Positions 1 to 7,070 of a stretch of 9,458 nt of DNA are shown piece after piece (positions within the stretch are counted from its first letter, which is position 1; every line of letters starts with the position of its first letter). The stretch comes from an uncultured Aeromonadales bacterium. Lineage in GTDB: Bacteria > Pseudomonadota > Gammaproteobacteria > Enterobacterales > Succinivibrionaceae. Under the pieces are notes generated by a model. That model searched no databases. It worked only from the letters and a program-made list of their open reading frames with translations, and had not been told where the DNA came from. The stretch is from positions 1-9,458 of the forward strand of contig CADBNP010000112.1 of NCBI GenBank assembly GCA_902796095.1, written 5' to 3'. The position numbers were made by a program, and so were the translations under genes.

Positions 1-449
1 ATGGAAACAAATTTTATCACATTGCGTCTGGTTGTCCGGACGGGCTGCCACTGGGGAGTGCAGAAGGTATGCCGGGTGAATGCGCGGTTTCCCTTTCTGT
101 CTGCGGTGATATGGTAATAGATCCTTTTTAAATCATCATTCGAATCATGAAAAAAATGACTGAGATTATGAAGTGAAACGGAATGATCCACCTGACCCGC
201 CCGAATCTCTCTGAAGACGAATCTGATATCCATCCAGGAAAGACTCTCACCGGTATCCTCATCAATGAAGAAATCCTCAGCTCTGAACTGGCAGGGTACT
301 GTTCCGTCTCCGAAAACCCGGCCGAGAAGATTAAAAAGAGAGCTTTTGCCCCATCCGTTTTCACCGATAAAGGCATTGATCCTGTCAAGATGAATATCAA
401 GATTCCGGATACCGAAGTAGCCTCTGATTATAATCCGTTCAAGGATCAT
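1..449 (-). CDS. ybjD: YbjD-like OLD-family ATP-dependent endonuclease, N-terminal part (runs off left edge)
   Basis: The reading frame is open from an ATG at 449 to the window edge, giving 149 residues of a protein whose family members are usually 500 or more. The N-terminus (MILERIIIRGYFGIRNL) is typical of RecF/SMC-like and OLD-family ATPases. It is followed by a Walker A loop, GENGWGKSS, at residues 29-37. The words GENxWGKSS, a following EDFF, and a later RIYY segment match my memory of E. coli YbjD, a predicted OLD-family nuclease. The later ABC-like motifs and the C-terminal TOPRIM nuclease domain would lie outside the window, so nuclease activity is inferred. Its ATG overlaps the TGA of the upstream outer-membrane-factor gene (ATGA), which points to translational coupling. 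In E. coli ybjD also lies close to macAB. The cellular role of YbjD is not firmly known; other OLD proteins act in phage defence or DNA repair. Confidence 0.85.
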   Translation of the reverse strand, partial: MILERIIIRGYFGIRNLDIHLDRINAFIGENGWGKSSLFNLLGRVFGDGTVPCQFRAEDFFIDEDTGESLSWMDIRFVFREIRAGQVDHSVSLHNLSHFFHDSNDDLKRIYYHITADRKGNRAFTRHTFCTPQWQPVRTTRRNVIKFVS

Positions 450-1840
450 TTCTGTGCACCTCCAAGAGCCTTGTAGAGGGATGCGGTATTCTCAAGCTGA
501 GTCCTTATCTCCCTGAGATTCTCCAGGGTCGCGGCTCTGAGAGCGCGGCGGTTGTCGAGGAAATCGCCATAGGACATCTTGCCGCTGTCATAACGCAGAC
601 GGTAATGACTGTCATTTATTCTGGCAAGCTCAACCGCCTCTTCTGTATTTCTGATACGCTCCTGTCCGTCCTCAAGTCGCTGCAGAAGCTCCGCCACCTC
701 AAAAATAGCCTTGCGAAGAGTGTTTTCAAACTGATAGACAGACTTCTCGTAGGTTGCCTTTGATATATTGCGGCTGAGAGTCAGATTTTCATAATTGAAA
801 AAGGGGGCGGTAAGGGCGCCGGCCAGAGTGAAGGCGGGATCCTCGAAGAATTTCAGGAGAGCGTTTGATCCCGTACCCAGAGTTCCGGTAAGAGTCAGCT
901 GAGGAAAGAAACTTAACGTGCTTACATCATAATCTGCCAGTTTTGACTTTAAATCATTTTCCGCAGATCTCAGATCAGGACGGTTTTCCAGAATATCGGC
1001 AGGGATGCCCGCTGCAACCAGAGGAACCTTTTTACCCTGCAGCGAGGCGGCAGAGAGATCGAAGCCGAGATCCTTCTCGTCATCCACGGAAAGAAGAAGC
1101 ATCAGAGTATTTTTTGCCGCTGTGATTTCTGATCGATCCGATGCGGCACTGCTTTTCGAGGACAGGCACTGGGACTTGGTGCGGTTCAGATCATAAAGAG
1201 AAATGGCGCCCTCTTTGAATCTCAGTTCGGCCAGCTTAATCAGAGTCTCATACTCTCTGATATTCTCCTCTTCGCTTTTAAGGGCATCATTGAAGTATGC
1301 AAGTTTCCAGTAGGCTGCCGCAATCTGGGAACTGAGAGAAAGCTTAACTGAGAGATAATCCTCGTATGAAGCATCATAGGCAAAACGGCTTACGTCCCGC
1401 TCCGCCTTCAGACGGCCGAACAGATCTATCTCATATGAAATCCCGACGGATGCAGAGGAGGATTTGATCTTGTTTCCGTTATGATCCCACTTCTCTGAAG
1501 CACCGAGCCGTGCCGTCGGAGTTGGAAGAAGATTCAGATCCGTAACGTCGGCTCTTAAAGCCATGATCTGAAGAGCAGACGCGGCGACCTTAAGTTCGGA
1601 AGCCGAATCAAAACCCTTTTCGATAAGGGAGGAAAGAACAGGATCATCAAAGTCACGCCACCAGGCACCCTGGGGATCTCGCATCACAGAGCTGTATTCC
1701 GCATCGCCGCTCCAGGATGATTTGATGCTGACGGCATCAGTTCTCTGGTACTCACTCCGCATGATATCGCAGCCCGTCATGAAAACCATGGAGAAGGCTG
1801 CAATGCAGACTGAAGCTTTTATCTTTAAATTTCTTGTCAT
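446..1840 (-). CDS. Outer-membrane efflux lipoprotein of the NodT/TolC-like factor family, partner of MacAB
   Basis: This 464-residue protein is a normal length for an RND/ABC-pump outer-membrane factor. A signal peptide ends in a lipobox (MTGC, Cys24), so it should be a lipid-anchored trimeric channel. Family signatures appear in order: WWRDFDDPVLSSLI at 60-73, SYEIDLFGRLKAE at 135-147, the mid-protein GIPADILENRPDLRSAE at 278-294 (end of the first repeat, start of the second), and YDSGKMSYGDFLDNRR at 417-432. The C-terminus is LYKALGG plus three residues. It begins 9 bases after the macB stop with no clear Shine-Dalgarno, so re-initiation after macB is likely. In E. coli MacAB uses the unlinked TolC; here a dedicated channel is in the operon. 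One oddity is Asp at position +2 after the lipid-modified Cys, which in enterobacteria signals retention in the inner membrane. Substrate cannot be told from sequence. Confidence 0.92.
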   Translation of the reverse strand: MTRNLKIKASVCIAAFSMVFMTGCDIMRSEYQRTDAVSIKSSWSGDAEYSSVMRDPQGAWWRDFDDPVLSSLIEKGFDSASELKVAASALQIMALRADVTDLNLLPTPTARLGASEKWDHNGNKIKSSSASVGISYEIDLFGRLKAERDVSRFAYDASYEDYLSVKLSLSSQIAAAYWKLAYFNDALKSEEENIREYETLIKLAELRFKEGAISLYDLNRTKSQCLSSKSSAASDRSEITAAKNTLMLLLSVDDEKDLGFDLSAASLQGKKVPLVAAGIPADILENRPDLRSAENDLKSKLADYDVSTLSFFPQLTLTGTLGTGSNALLKFFEDPAFTLAGALTAPFFNYENLTLSRNISKATYEKSVYQFENTLRKAIFEVAELLQRLEDGQERIRNTEEAVELARINDSHYRLRYDSGKMSYGDFLDNRRALRAATLENLREIRTQLENTASLYKALGGAQK

Positions 1841-1849
1841 AAGGAACAG

Positions 1850-3838
1850 TTACTCTCTTGCCAGGGCTACAATCGGATCAAGCTTTGCCGCATTCTTGGC
1901 CGGCAGATATCCGAATATCACGCCTATCATTGTAGAACATACAACGGCAGCCACAATGGAAAACACTGAAAATACCATGGACATGGAATGAACGAAGTAA
2001 GAGAAGATCATACTGATCATGTAGGAGCAGAGTATTCCGAGAACACCGCCTATAATGCACACCAGAACGGCCTCTATCAGAAACTGCTGAAGGATGTCGG
2101 ACTTTCTTGCGCCTACGGCCATGCGTATACCTATTTCCTTTGTCCGTTCCGTAACGGAAACAAGCATGATGTTCATAACACCGATACCGCCCACCACGAG
2201 AGATATGACTGCTATGCACGATACAAGCAGCGTCATGGTGCCCGTGGTTTCCTGAATTGTTTTGAGAATGGTATCCGAACTGCTGGTGAAAATATCCTTC
2301 GCATTATGTCTGATGGTAAGGAAATTGGTAATCTGCTGCTCCGCCACGGCATTGGACCAGCCGTCCTTTACCCTGACCACAATCGAGCTCAGATGATTGT
2401 CGCCGGTCACCCGGTAGATGGCGGATGTATACGGGATATATACCTTCAGAGCATCAGGATTGCCGAAGGGGGAATCCTCCTTTTCTGTAACTCCGATAAC
2501 AACGCATGGCAGTTTGCCAAGAATAATAATCTTCCCGAGAGGATTCTCCTGCGGAAAGAATTTCTTTCTGGTGTTGTCATCAATTACGGCAACCTGGGCC
2601 AGTTCCCTGACATGATCACGGTTGATAAAATGACCTTTGGCCAGCTTTATACCCTTGACCTGGTTGTACTGATCGCTGACTCCGTTTATCTGACCGCTGG
2701 CCTCCTCCGACTTGTAGTAAATCACCACATTGGAATTTACCGAGGGAGTGACGCTGTCAACATAGATTTCATTGCGCAGAGCCTCAAGATCATAAACCGA
2801 CAGAGACTGTATGCGGTTGGCTCTCACATCACCCCAGTCCTTTCCCGGAAAAATGCTGATGGTGTTTGTTCCCATGGCGCTGATATTGTCGGTAACCTTT
2901 TTGGACGCTCCCTTTCCGAGGGCTACAACGGAAACGACAGCCATAATACCGATAATGATGCCAAGCATGGTGAGCAGCGTTCTCATGCGATGGGAAACCA
3001 TGGCTATCCATGCCATTTTAAAGGCTTCTCGGAATCGTGAAACTGCGGCGCTCAGTGCACCGAAGGCAGAAAGCTTCAGATCCGGCGTCTCATCCTGCTG
3101 ACAGGAATCGGCATCCTCCGGAGACAGAGGATCCGTCATGTTCTCATTGATCCTGTCATCAATTACATTGCCGTCCCGGATTTCAATGATTCTTCCGGCA
3201 TGGGACGCTATTCCAGGATCATGGGTGACGATAATGACCGTATGACCAGCGGCGTTAAGTTCCTTCAGAATTCTGATCACCTCTCTGCCGCTCTTTGTGT
3301 CAAGAGCGCCTGTGGGCTCATCGGCAAGAATAACCTGTCCGCCGTTGATCAGGGCTCTTGCAATGGAAACACGCTGCTGCTGACCGCCGGAAAGCTGGCT
3401 CGGTCTGTGATCAGCCTTGTCACCGAGTCCGAGACGCTCAAGAAGAGCCCTGGCACTGCTTTGCCGGGCACTGCTGCCCATTCCCGCATAGATGGCGGGG
3501 ATCTCCACATTTCCGGCTGCCGACAGATGAGACAGAAGGTGATATCTCTGAAATATAAAGCCGAAGTAATTGCGTCTCAGTGCAGCAAGATCGTCCGAAT
3601 GCAGCGTCTTAATAGAAACGCCGTCAATCAGATATTCACCCTCCGACGGCTTGTCAAGACAGCCGATTATGTTCATGAGCGTGGATTTGCCGGAGCCTGA
3701 CGCTCCGATAATGGCCACCAGTTCACCCTTATGCACGTCAAGATCAATGCCGTGGAGCACTTCTATCTTCTGATCTCCGGACGTGTATATCCTCTTCACG
3801 CCTCTGAGGGACAGCAGAGGCTTTTCTTCATTTGTCAT
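1850..3838 (-). CDS. macB: MacB, ABC-type export ATPase/permease (macrolide/peptide efflux type)
   Basis: This 662-residue protein is close to the usual MacB length of about 650. The N-terminal ATPase has every catalytic motif: Walker A GASGSGKST (45-53), Q-loop Gln97, signature LSGGQ (149-153), Walker B ILADE with Glu174, and His206 in the H-loop. A charged linker (about 225-265) leads to the first membrane helix (about 286-308), then a large periplasmic domain, then three C-terminal helices in the FtsX/MacB fold, including the segment VVGGIGVMNIMLVSVTERTKEIG. MacB dimers use ATP hydrolysis to drive transport of substrate from the periplasm through the MacA/outer-membrane channel rather than pumping it across the inner membrane. 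Known family substrates include macrolides, lipopeptides and protoporphyrin; the real one here is unknown. The ATG overlaps the macA TGA by an ATGA, so the two are probably made in step. No defect is visible. Confidence 0.97.
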   Translation of the reverse strand: MTNEEKPLLSLRGVKRIYTSGDQKIEVLHGIDLDVHKGELVAIIGASGSGKSTLMNIIGCLDKPSEGEYLIDGVSIKTLHSDDLAALRRNYFGFIFQRYHLLSHLSAAGNVEIPAIYAGMGSSARQSSARALLERLGLGDKADHRPSQLSGGQQQRVSIARALINGGQVILADEPTGALDTKSGREVIRILKELNAAGHTVIIVTHDPGIASHAGRIIEIRDGNVIDDRINENMTDPLSPEDADSCQQDETPDLKLSAFGALSAAVSRFREAFKMAWIAMVSHRMRTLLTMLGIIIGIMAVVSVVALGKGASKKVTDNISAMGTNTISIFPGKDWGDVRANRIQSLSVYDLEALRNEIYVDSVTPSVNSNVVIYYKSEEASGQINGVSDQYNQVKGIKLAKGHFINRDHVRELAQVAVIDDNTRKKFFPQENPLGKIIILGKLPCVVIGVTEKEDSPFGNPDALKVYIPYTSAIYRVTGDNHLSSIVVRVKDGWSNAVAEQQITNFLTIRHNAKDIFTSSSDTILKTIQETTGTMTLLVSCIAVISLVVGGIGVMNIMLVSVTERTKEIGIRMAVGARKSDILQQFLIEAVLVCIIGGVLGILCSYMISMIFSYFVHSMSMVFSVFSIVAAVVCSTMIGVIFGYLPAKNAAKLDPIVALARE

Positions 3839-5019
3839 AGACGTGGCGGACCTCTGCGCTTCTTGTTACGTTCATTGGCCATTGCAGCATTTTCCGCTGT
3901 TTCAATATCATCACCGAGAATAACCCTGTCATGCTCGGCAAGACCTGCCGTCACCTCGATATTTGACTGATCACGACTGCCTGTCTCAATAACCACGGTT
4001 TCAGGACGATTGTTTTTAAGCACGGAAATACGATATTTGTTCTCACCCTCGGAACCCCTCAGTGATGCTATCGGAATAACAAGAACATTTTTTCTTTCAT
4101 CCAGAATAATCTTGCACTCAGCCGTCATGGAAACTCTCAGTACCCGATCAGGATTGTCAATGTCGAATTCGGCATTGTAGTAAATGGCGGAGTTTGAAGA
4201 AGTTGATGATGTGGTGCTTGATGCCGCGGATGAAGGAGCAGGATCTATTTTCTTCAGAGTGCTTGAAAAGGTACGGTACGGCTGGCCGAGAATGGTGAAA
4301 TTCACCTTCATGCCCGGCTTTACCTTCACAACATCGGCTTCGCTTATTTCCGCCTTGACAGTCATGGTATCCATGGTGGACAGCTTCAGAATGGTGGAGG
4401 CAGTCTGATTGGAAACGACAGTCTGACCCTCATCTGTGACAACCGCTATTACCACACCGTCAATCGGAGCTGAAATCTGGGTATAGCCCACATTGATTTT
4501 TGCTGTATCCACCTTGATGGCGGCCTGTTTGATCTGCTGCTCCACAACTGAAACCTGTGCCTTTGCCGATTCCAGTTTCGCCTCTGCACTTTCAAAATCG
4601 GCTCTTGCTCCCGCGTCACCTTTTACCAGACGTTCCTGACGCTTGAAATCCAGCTGCGCTCTTTTAAGCTCGGCCTTTGCGGCAACCAGCTGGGCACGGT
4701 AGGTATTGAGCGCCGCCTCGGCATCCTTCAGACTGTTCTCCTGGGTACGGGAGTCAATCTGGGCGAGAAGCATTCCGGCCTTCACCTCGTCCCCGGTATC
4801 TACGTACAGTTTCTGCAGCTGTCCGGATACCTGCGCGCCTACGCTTACCTGCTTTGAGCCTTCCAGAGTTCCGGTGGCCTCCACACCCGAAATGATGTCG
4901 CCGCGCTTAACCTCATAGGTCATGAACCTGCGGCTCATATCAGGAGCAGGCTTCATAAAATGAAAATATATCCCGGCCCCGGCTGCCAATATCAGTATTA
5001 AAACGATTAGTTTTTTCAT
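3835..5019 (-). CDS. macA: MacA, periplasmic adaptor (membrane fusion protein) of the efflux pump
   Basis: This 394-residue membrane fusion protein links MacB to the outer-membrane channel and stimulates its ATPase. An N-terminal membrane anchor (about residues 3-20, rich in Leu/Ile/Ala, after MKK) lacks a lipobox, as in E. coli MacA. It is followed by the first lipoyl half (GTLEGSKQVSVGAQVSGQL, then GDEVKAG), a long Ala/Lys/Glu-rich alpha-helical hairpin (about 95-175), the second lipoyl half (QISAPIDGVV), a beta-barrel domain and a basic tail ending RRGPPRL. A Ser/Thr-rich loop of roughly 17 residues (about 272-289, just before AIYYNAEFDI) is longer than I recall for the E. coli protein; similar low-complexity loops are common in homologues. 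The start is supported by an AAGAG 7 bases upstream. It overlaps macB by 4 bases and follows the antitoxin gene by 94 bases. Confidence 0.96.
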   Translation of the reverse strand: MKKLIVLILILAAGAGIYFHFMKPAPDMSRRFMTYEVKRGDIISGVEATGTLEGSKQVSVGAQVSGQLQKLYVDTGDEVKAGMLLAQIDSRTQENSLKDAEAALNTYRAQLVAAKAELKRAQLDFKRQERLVKGDAGARADFESAEAKLESAKAQVSVVEQQIKQAAIKVDTAKINVGYTQISAPIDGVVIAVVTDEGQTVVSNQTASTILKLSTMDTMTVKAEISEADVVKVKPGMKVNFTILGQPYRTFSSTLKKIDPAPSSAASSTTSSTSSNSAIYYNAEFDIDNPDRVLRVSMTAECKIILDERKNVLVIPIASLRGSEGENKYRISVLKNNRPETVVIETGSRDQSNIEVTAGLAEHDRVILGDDIETAENAAMANERNKKRRGPPRL

Positions 5020-5113
5020 TGTTTTTCTCTTAAAAAGGATGGAGCAAACAGATACTCCAACAGAAACTGTGATTGAAATGACACAAAAAAGTTCCTTTCA
5101 TAAAAAATTCAGA
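5020..5113 (-). promoter_or_regulatory. Intergenic region between the antitoxin gene and macA; probable site of macA transcription control
   Basis: These 94 bases separate the antitoxin stop from the macA start and are A/T-rich. On the minus strand there is a weak sigma70-like pair, TTAAAA and TATGAA with a 16-base gap; it begins inside the end of the antitoxin gene. An imperfect dyad with TGTG and CACA arms lies at 5068-5085, and a small GGAG/CTCC hairpin (5041-5058) lies next to the macA ribosome binding site. None of these is strong, and no clear terminator is present, so readthrough from the antitoxin gene into macA is possible. Confidence 0.3.
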
Positions 5114-5404
5114 TTATTTTTTAAGCCAGTTCCTCATCTGTTCGGCAGTGACTCCGTCCCCGATAATCTCATCATCAAAGGGTGCAATCCCGGCGGTGCC
5201 AGAAGACTGATCCTGAGATTCACCGCGGGTCTGATCAACAGGAACAGCGGATATTTCAAAAGGGATCCTCTGCTCGCGAACAAGCTGGGCGGCATAGACG
5301 TTCATAAGAGCGGAAAAGCTCATATGAAGCTTTTTTCCCAGTTCATCAACCTGTTTCTTCAAATCCTCATCTATACGGAAATTTACCTTGATTGTTTTAC
5401 CCAT
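5114..5404 (-). CDS. RelB/DinJ-family antitoxin, ribbon-helix-helix type, with no toxin gene adjacent
   Basis: The product is 96 residues when started at ATG 5404, which has GAGG 7 bases upstream; an in-frame ATG at 5422 lacks such a site and would add MVLRLL. Residues 3-11 (KTIKVNFRID) form the DNA-binding ribbon, followed by two helices (DLKKQVDELGKKL and SFSALMNVYAAQLVREQRIPFEI). This is the N-terminal layout of RelB/DinJ antitoxins, which dimerise, repress their own promoter and neutralise a RelE/YafQ-type mRNA-cleaving toxin. The rest (about 54-96) is polar and probably disordered until a toxin binds, with acidic PFDDEI near the end. No toxin gene follows: the next gene is macA on the same strand, and ycgL lies upstream. 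It is therefore either a solitary antitoxin, the remnant of a module, or a repressor with another target. Confidence 0.85.
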   Translation of the reverse strand: MGKTIKVNFRIDEDLKKQVDELGKKLHMSFSALMNVYAAQLVREQRIPFEISAVPVDQTRGESQDQSSGTAGIAPFDDEIIGDGVTAEQMRNWLKK

Positions 5405-5461
5405 AAGCAACCTCAAAACCACAACATCCGGCTCCAGACAGAAAAAGTGTTTTCAAACGTT

Positions 5462-5767
5462 TTATTCAGCAGTCTGATCCTTCTTTCCAGAATTCAGCAT
5501 ATCCTGCACTGCCTTCTCAAGATCCTGCTCAATGACAGACGGATCTCTTATGCAGAGGTGATATCCCTTTTCCTTAAGGTGTTCAGCCAGTTCGTCAGGA
5601 TTAATCTGAACCAGATTTTTAAACCTTGAAAGATCGAACTGCACGGAAAGTCTCATTCTGCCCAGTTTCTTTTTAAGTTCATCCGGAAGCCGATCCGTAG
5701 AAAAATCAGAAGAGACATAAAGGAAAAGACCTTCATTTGCAATACTGCGATAAACACTGCATTTCAT
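5462..5767 (-). CDS. ycgL: YcgL-domain protein (conserved gammaproteobacterial protein of unknown function)
   Basis: The protein has 101 residues from ATG 5767. The start MKCSVYRS aligns with the MICAIYKS start I recall for E. coli YcgL, and the family pattern continues: LFLYV near 15, a D-F-S-x-x-LP-ELKKKLG stretch, a block beginning MRLSVQFDLS, then LAEHLKEKGYHLCIRDP. The family is roughly 90-110 residues, so the length is normal. A TTG six bases further upstream is also in frame but has no ribosome binding site and would break the family start. The ATG itself has only a poor Shine-Dalgarno. The gene lies downstream of minE in the same direction, a neighbourhood seen in other gammaproteobacteria, but a terminator separates them, so it probably has its own promoter. 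No biochemical role is established. Confidence 0.92.
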   Translation of the reverse strand: MKCSVYRSIANEGLFLYVSSDFSTDRLPDELKKKLGRMRLSVQFDLSRFKNLVQINPDELAEHLKEKGYHLCIRDPSVIEQDLEKAVQDMLNSGKKDQTAE

Positions 5768-5860
5768 AGTCAAAAAAGTTTTCTGTTGAAAAGAAGAAAA
5801 GCAAATGTTTTCAAGGCATTCAGATCAGTACAGATCCGGATATCTTCAGAAAACATATAC

Positions 5861-5902
5861 AAAAAAAGAGACAATAGAACACATGAACGCCACTATTGTC
5901 TC
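5861..5902 (-). terminator. Rho-independent terminator of the minCDE operon
   Basis: On the minus strand a perfect 10-base-pair stem (GAGACAATAG at 5902-5893 on the plus-strand complement, pairing with 5877-5868) encloses a 15-base loop and is followed at once by seven T residues (plus-strand A run 5861-5867). It begins 33 bases after the minE stop. The stem has only 4 G/C pairs in 10, but its length and the clean T run make it a good intrinsic terminator. The opposite strand has no T run after the hairpin, so it acts in one direction. Confidence 0.87.
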
Positions 5903-5934
5903 GCTATATACTGTTTAAAAAAGGAAAACGCAGC

Positions 5935-6228
5935 CTACTTCCTGCTCTTTTCCATTTCTTCCTCATCCGGAAGATTAACCTGCAGATCTATGTAGCTGGT
6001 TTCATTCTCTTTCTTCAGATTTGTGCATACATTGCCAATGTCAATATTGGCCTGATAATGCTCATTCAGAATCCTCAGAACCGCCACCTTTATCTTCTGA
6101 ATAAGTTCAGTGGGATCGTTACCGTCCATTCCGGTATGAGATATACAAACCTCAAGCAGACGCTGCTTTGCGGTTTCGGCAGATGAAACCTCAGGCTTGC
6201 GACGACGCAAATAATCAAAAATAGACAT
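5935..6228 (-). CDS. minE: MinE, topological specificity factor of cell division
   Basis: The product is 97 residues, slightly longer than the 88 of E. coli. MinE binds MinD on the membrane, stimulates its ATPase, displaces MinC and so drives pole-to-pole oscillation. Visible parts are the amphipathic membrane-targeting start (SIFDYLRRRK, 2-11), the MinD-contact segment (ETAKQRLLEVCISHTG, 18-33), and the C-terminal alpha/beta dimer domain (about 40-90: LIQKIKVAVLRILNEHY, then SYIDLQVNLPDEEEME). The contact segment keeps AKxRL, but where E. coli has AERRR it reads ISHTG. The gene starts 5 bases after minD; an AAGGGA that overlaps the minD stop supplies the ribosome binding site. The extra length is a charged tail (EMEKSRK). 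Confidence 0.96.
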   Translation of the reverse strand: MSIFDYLRRRKPEVSSAETAKQRLLEVCISHTGMDGNDPTELIQKIKVAVLRILNEHYQANIDIGNVCTNLKKENETSYIDLQVNLPDEEEMEKSRK

Positions 6229-6233
6229 AACTT

Positions 6234-7064
6234 TTATCCCTTATTCTTGGAGAAAAGACGGGAAAGAATACCCTTCTTCTCAACTGTTGTAAATCTTAAA
6301 GGAAGATCCGGATTTTGTGTAAGACGCTCAACTGTATCGGAATATGCAAGTCCGGCCCTGCTCTCAGGGTACAGAATAACGGAAACACCGTTGTTCGACG
6401 CTTCAATAACATCCTTTGACTCAGGTATAACGCCTAATACAGGAACTTTCAGAATTTCAAACACATCCTCATAGGAAAGCATCTTGTCAGCACTGACCCG
6501 CTCAGGATCATACCTGGTAATCAGCAGGTGCTCCCTGATCGGCTCCTCATGCTTTTCCGCACGTTCGGATTTTGCAGCAAGAATTCCGATAATTCTGTCT
6601 GAATCCCTGACAGATGAAATTTCAGGATTGGTGACCACAATCGCCTCGTCGGCAAAGTAAAGAGCCATAAGAGCACCCTGCTCTATGCCGGCAGGAGAAT
6701 CACAGATAATGTATTCAAAACCCATCTGCTTGAGCTCGTTTATAACCTTGCGGACACCCTCCTTCACCAGGGCATCCTTGTCCTTCGTCTGAGATGCGGC
6801 AAGTATGAAAAGTTTGCCGTTCGTAACATGCTTGTCCTGGATCAGAGCCTGGTTCAGAGACGCATCCCCCTGGATCACCTGGACGAAATCGTAGACAACT
6901 CTGCGCTCGCATCCGAGAATAAGATCAAGATTGCGAAGACCAACATCAAAATCAATTACCACGGTTTTGAAACCCTTCTGGGCAAGACCGGTTGAAATCG
7001 CGGCACTTGTAGTAGTTTTACCAACTCCACCCTTACCCGAGGTTACAACAATTACGCGTGACAT
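6234..7064 (-). CDS. minD: MinD, septum-site-determining ATPase
   Basis: This is a 276-residue member of the ParA/MinD (deviant Walker A) ATPases, near the usual 270. The deviant Walker A is KGGVGKTT at 11-18, with both the signature Lys11 and Lys16. Asp40 lies in the switch I region (DFDVGLRNLD), and switch II/Walker B is IICDSPAGIE (119-128). The surface helix SVRDSDRIIG (151-160), which in E. coli carries the shared MinC/MinE binding site, is conserved. The C-terminal KKGILSRLFSKNK (263-275) is the amphipathic helix that inserts into the membrane when ATP drives dimerisation. MinD recruits MinC to the membrane, and MinE triggers its release. The gene starts 6 bases after minC, with AAGGA in the minC tail as ribosome binding site. 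Confidence 0.99.
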   Translation of the reverse strand: MSRVIVVTSGKGGVGKTTTSAAISTGLAQKGFKTVVIDFDVGLRNLDLILGCERRVVYDFVQVIQGDASLNQALIQDKHVTNGKLFILAASQTKDKDALVKEGVRKVINELKQMGFEYIICDSPAGIEQGALMALYFADEAIVVTNPEISSVRDSDRIIGILAAKSERAEKHEEPIREHLLITRYDPERVSADKMLSYEDVFEILKVPVLGVIPESKDVIEASNNGVSVILYPESRAGLAYSDTVERLTQNPDLPLRFTTVEKKGILSRLFSKNKG

Positions 7065-7070
7065 AAACTA

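Noticed and set aside
183..476. Plus-strand frame and a second minus-strand frame (128-400) at the left edge
   Set aside because: Both are other-frame readings of the YbjD-like gene, which has the Walker A motif and the correct overlap with the upstream gene.
1988..3040. Long plus-strand open frame (350 codons) across macB
   Set aside because: It is antisense to the periplasmic and membrane domains of macB, whose sequence is clearly conserved; its product is rich in His/Tyr/Asn in no recognisable pattern and has no ribosome binding site or partner.
4152..4206. Ser/Thr-rich loop of MacA as a sign of foreign insertion or fusion
   Set aside because: Low-complexity loops at this place are common among MacA homologues, and the flanking beta-barrel strands are intact.
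5020..5060. Direct CTGTT repeats upstream of macA as a PhoP box
   Set aside because: The repeats are 12 bases apart rather than 11 and match the GTTTA unit poorly.
5068..5085. TGTG...CACA dyad upstream of macA as a CRP site
   Set aside because: The spacing between half-sites is 18 bases overall rather than 16, and the second half does not read TCACA; the match is too poor.
5039..5629. Plus-strand open frame (196 codons), considered as a missing toxin for the antitoxin
   Set aside because: It lies opposite both the antitoxin and ycgL and shows no RelE, YafQ or other toxin motif; it is an antisense shadow.
5768..5773. TTG at 5773 as the ycgL start
   Set aside because: It has no ribosome binding site and would place two extra residues before the conserved family start at ATG 5767.
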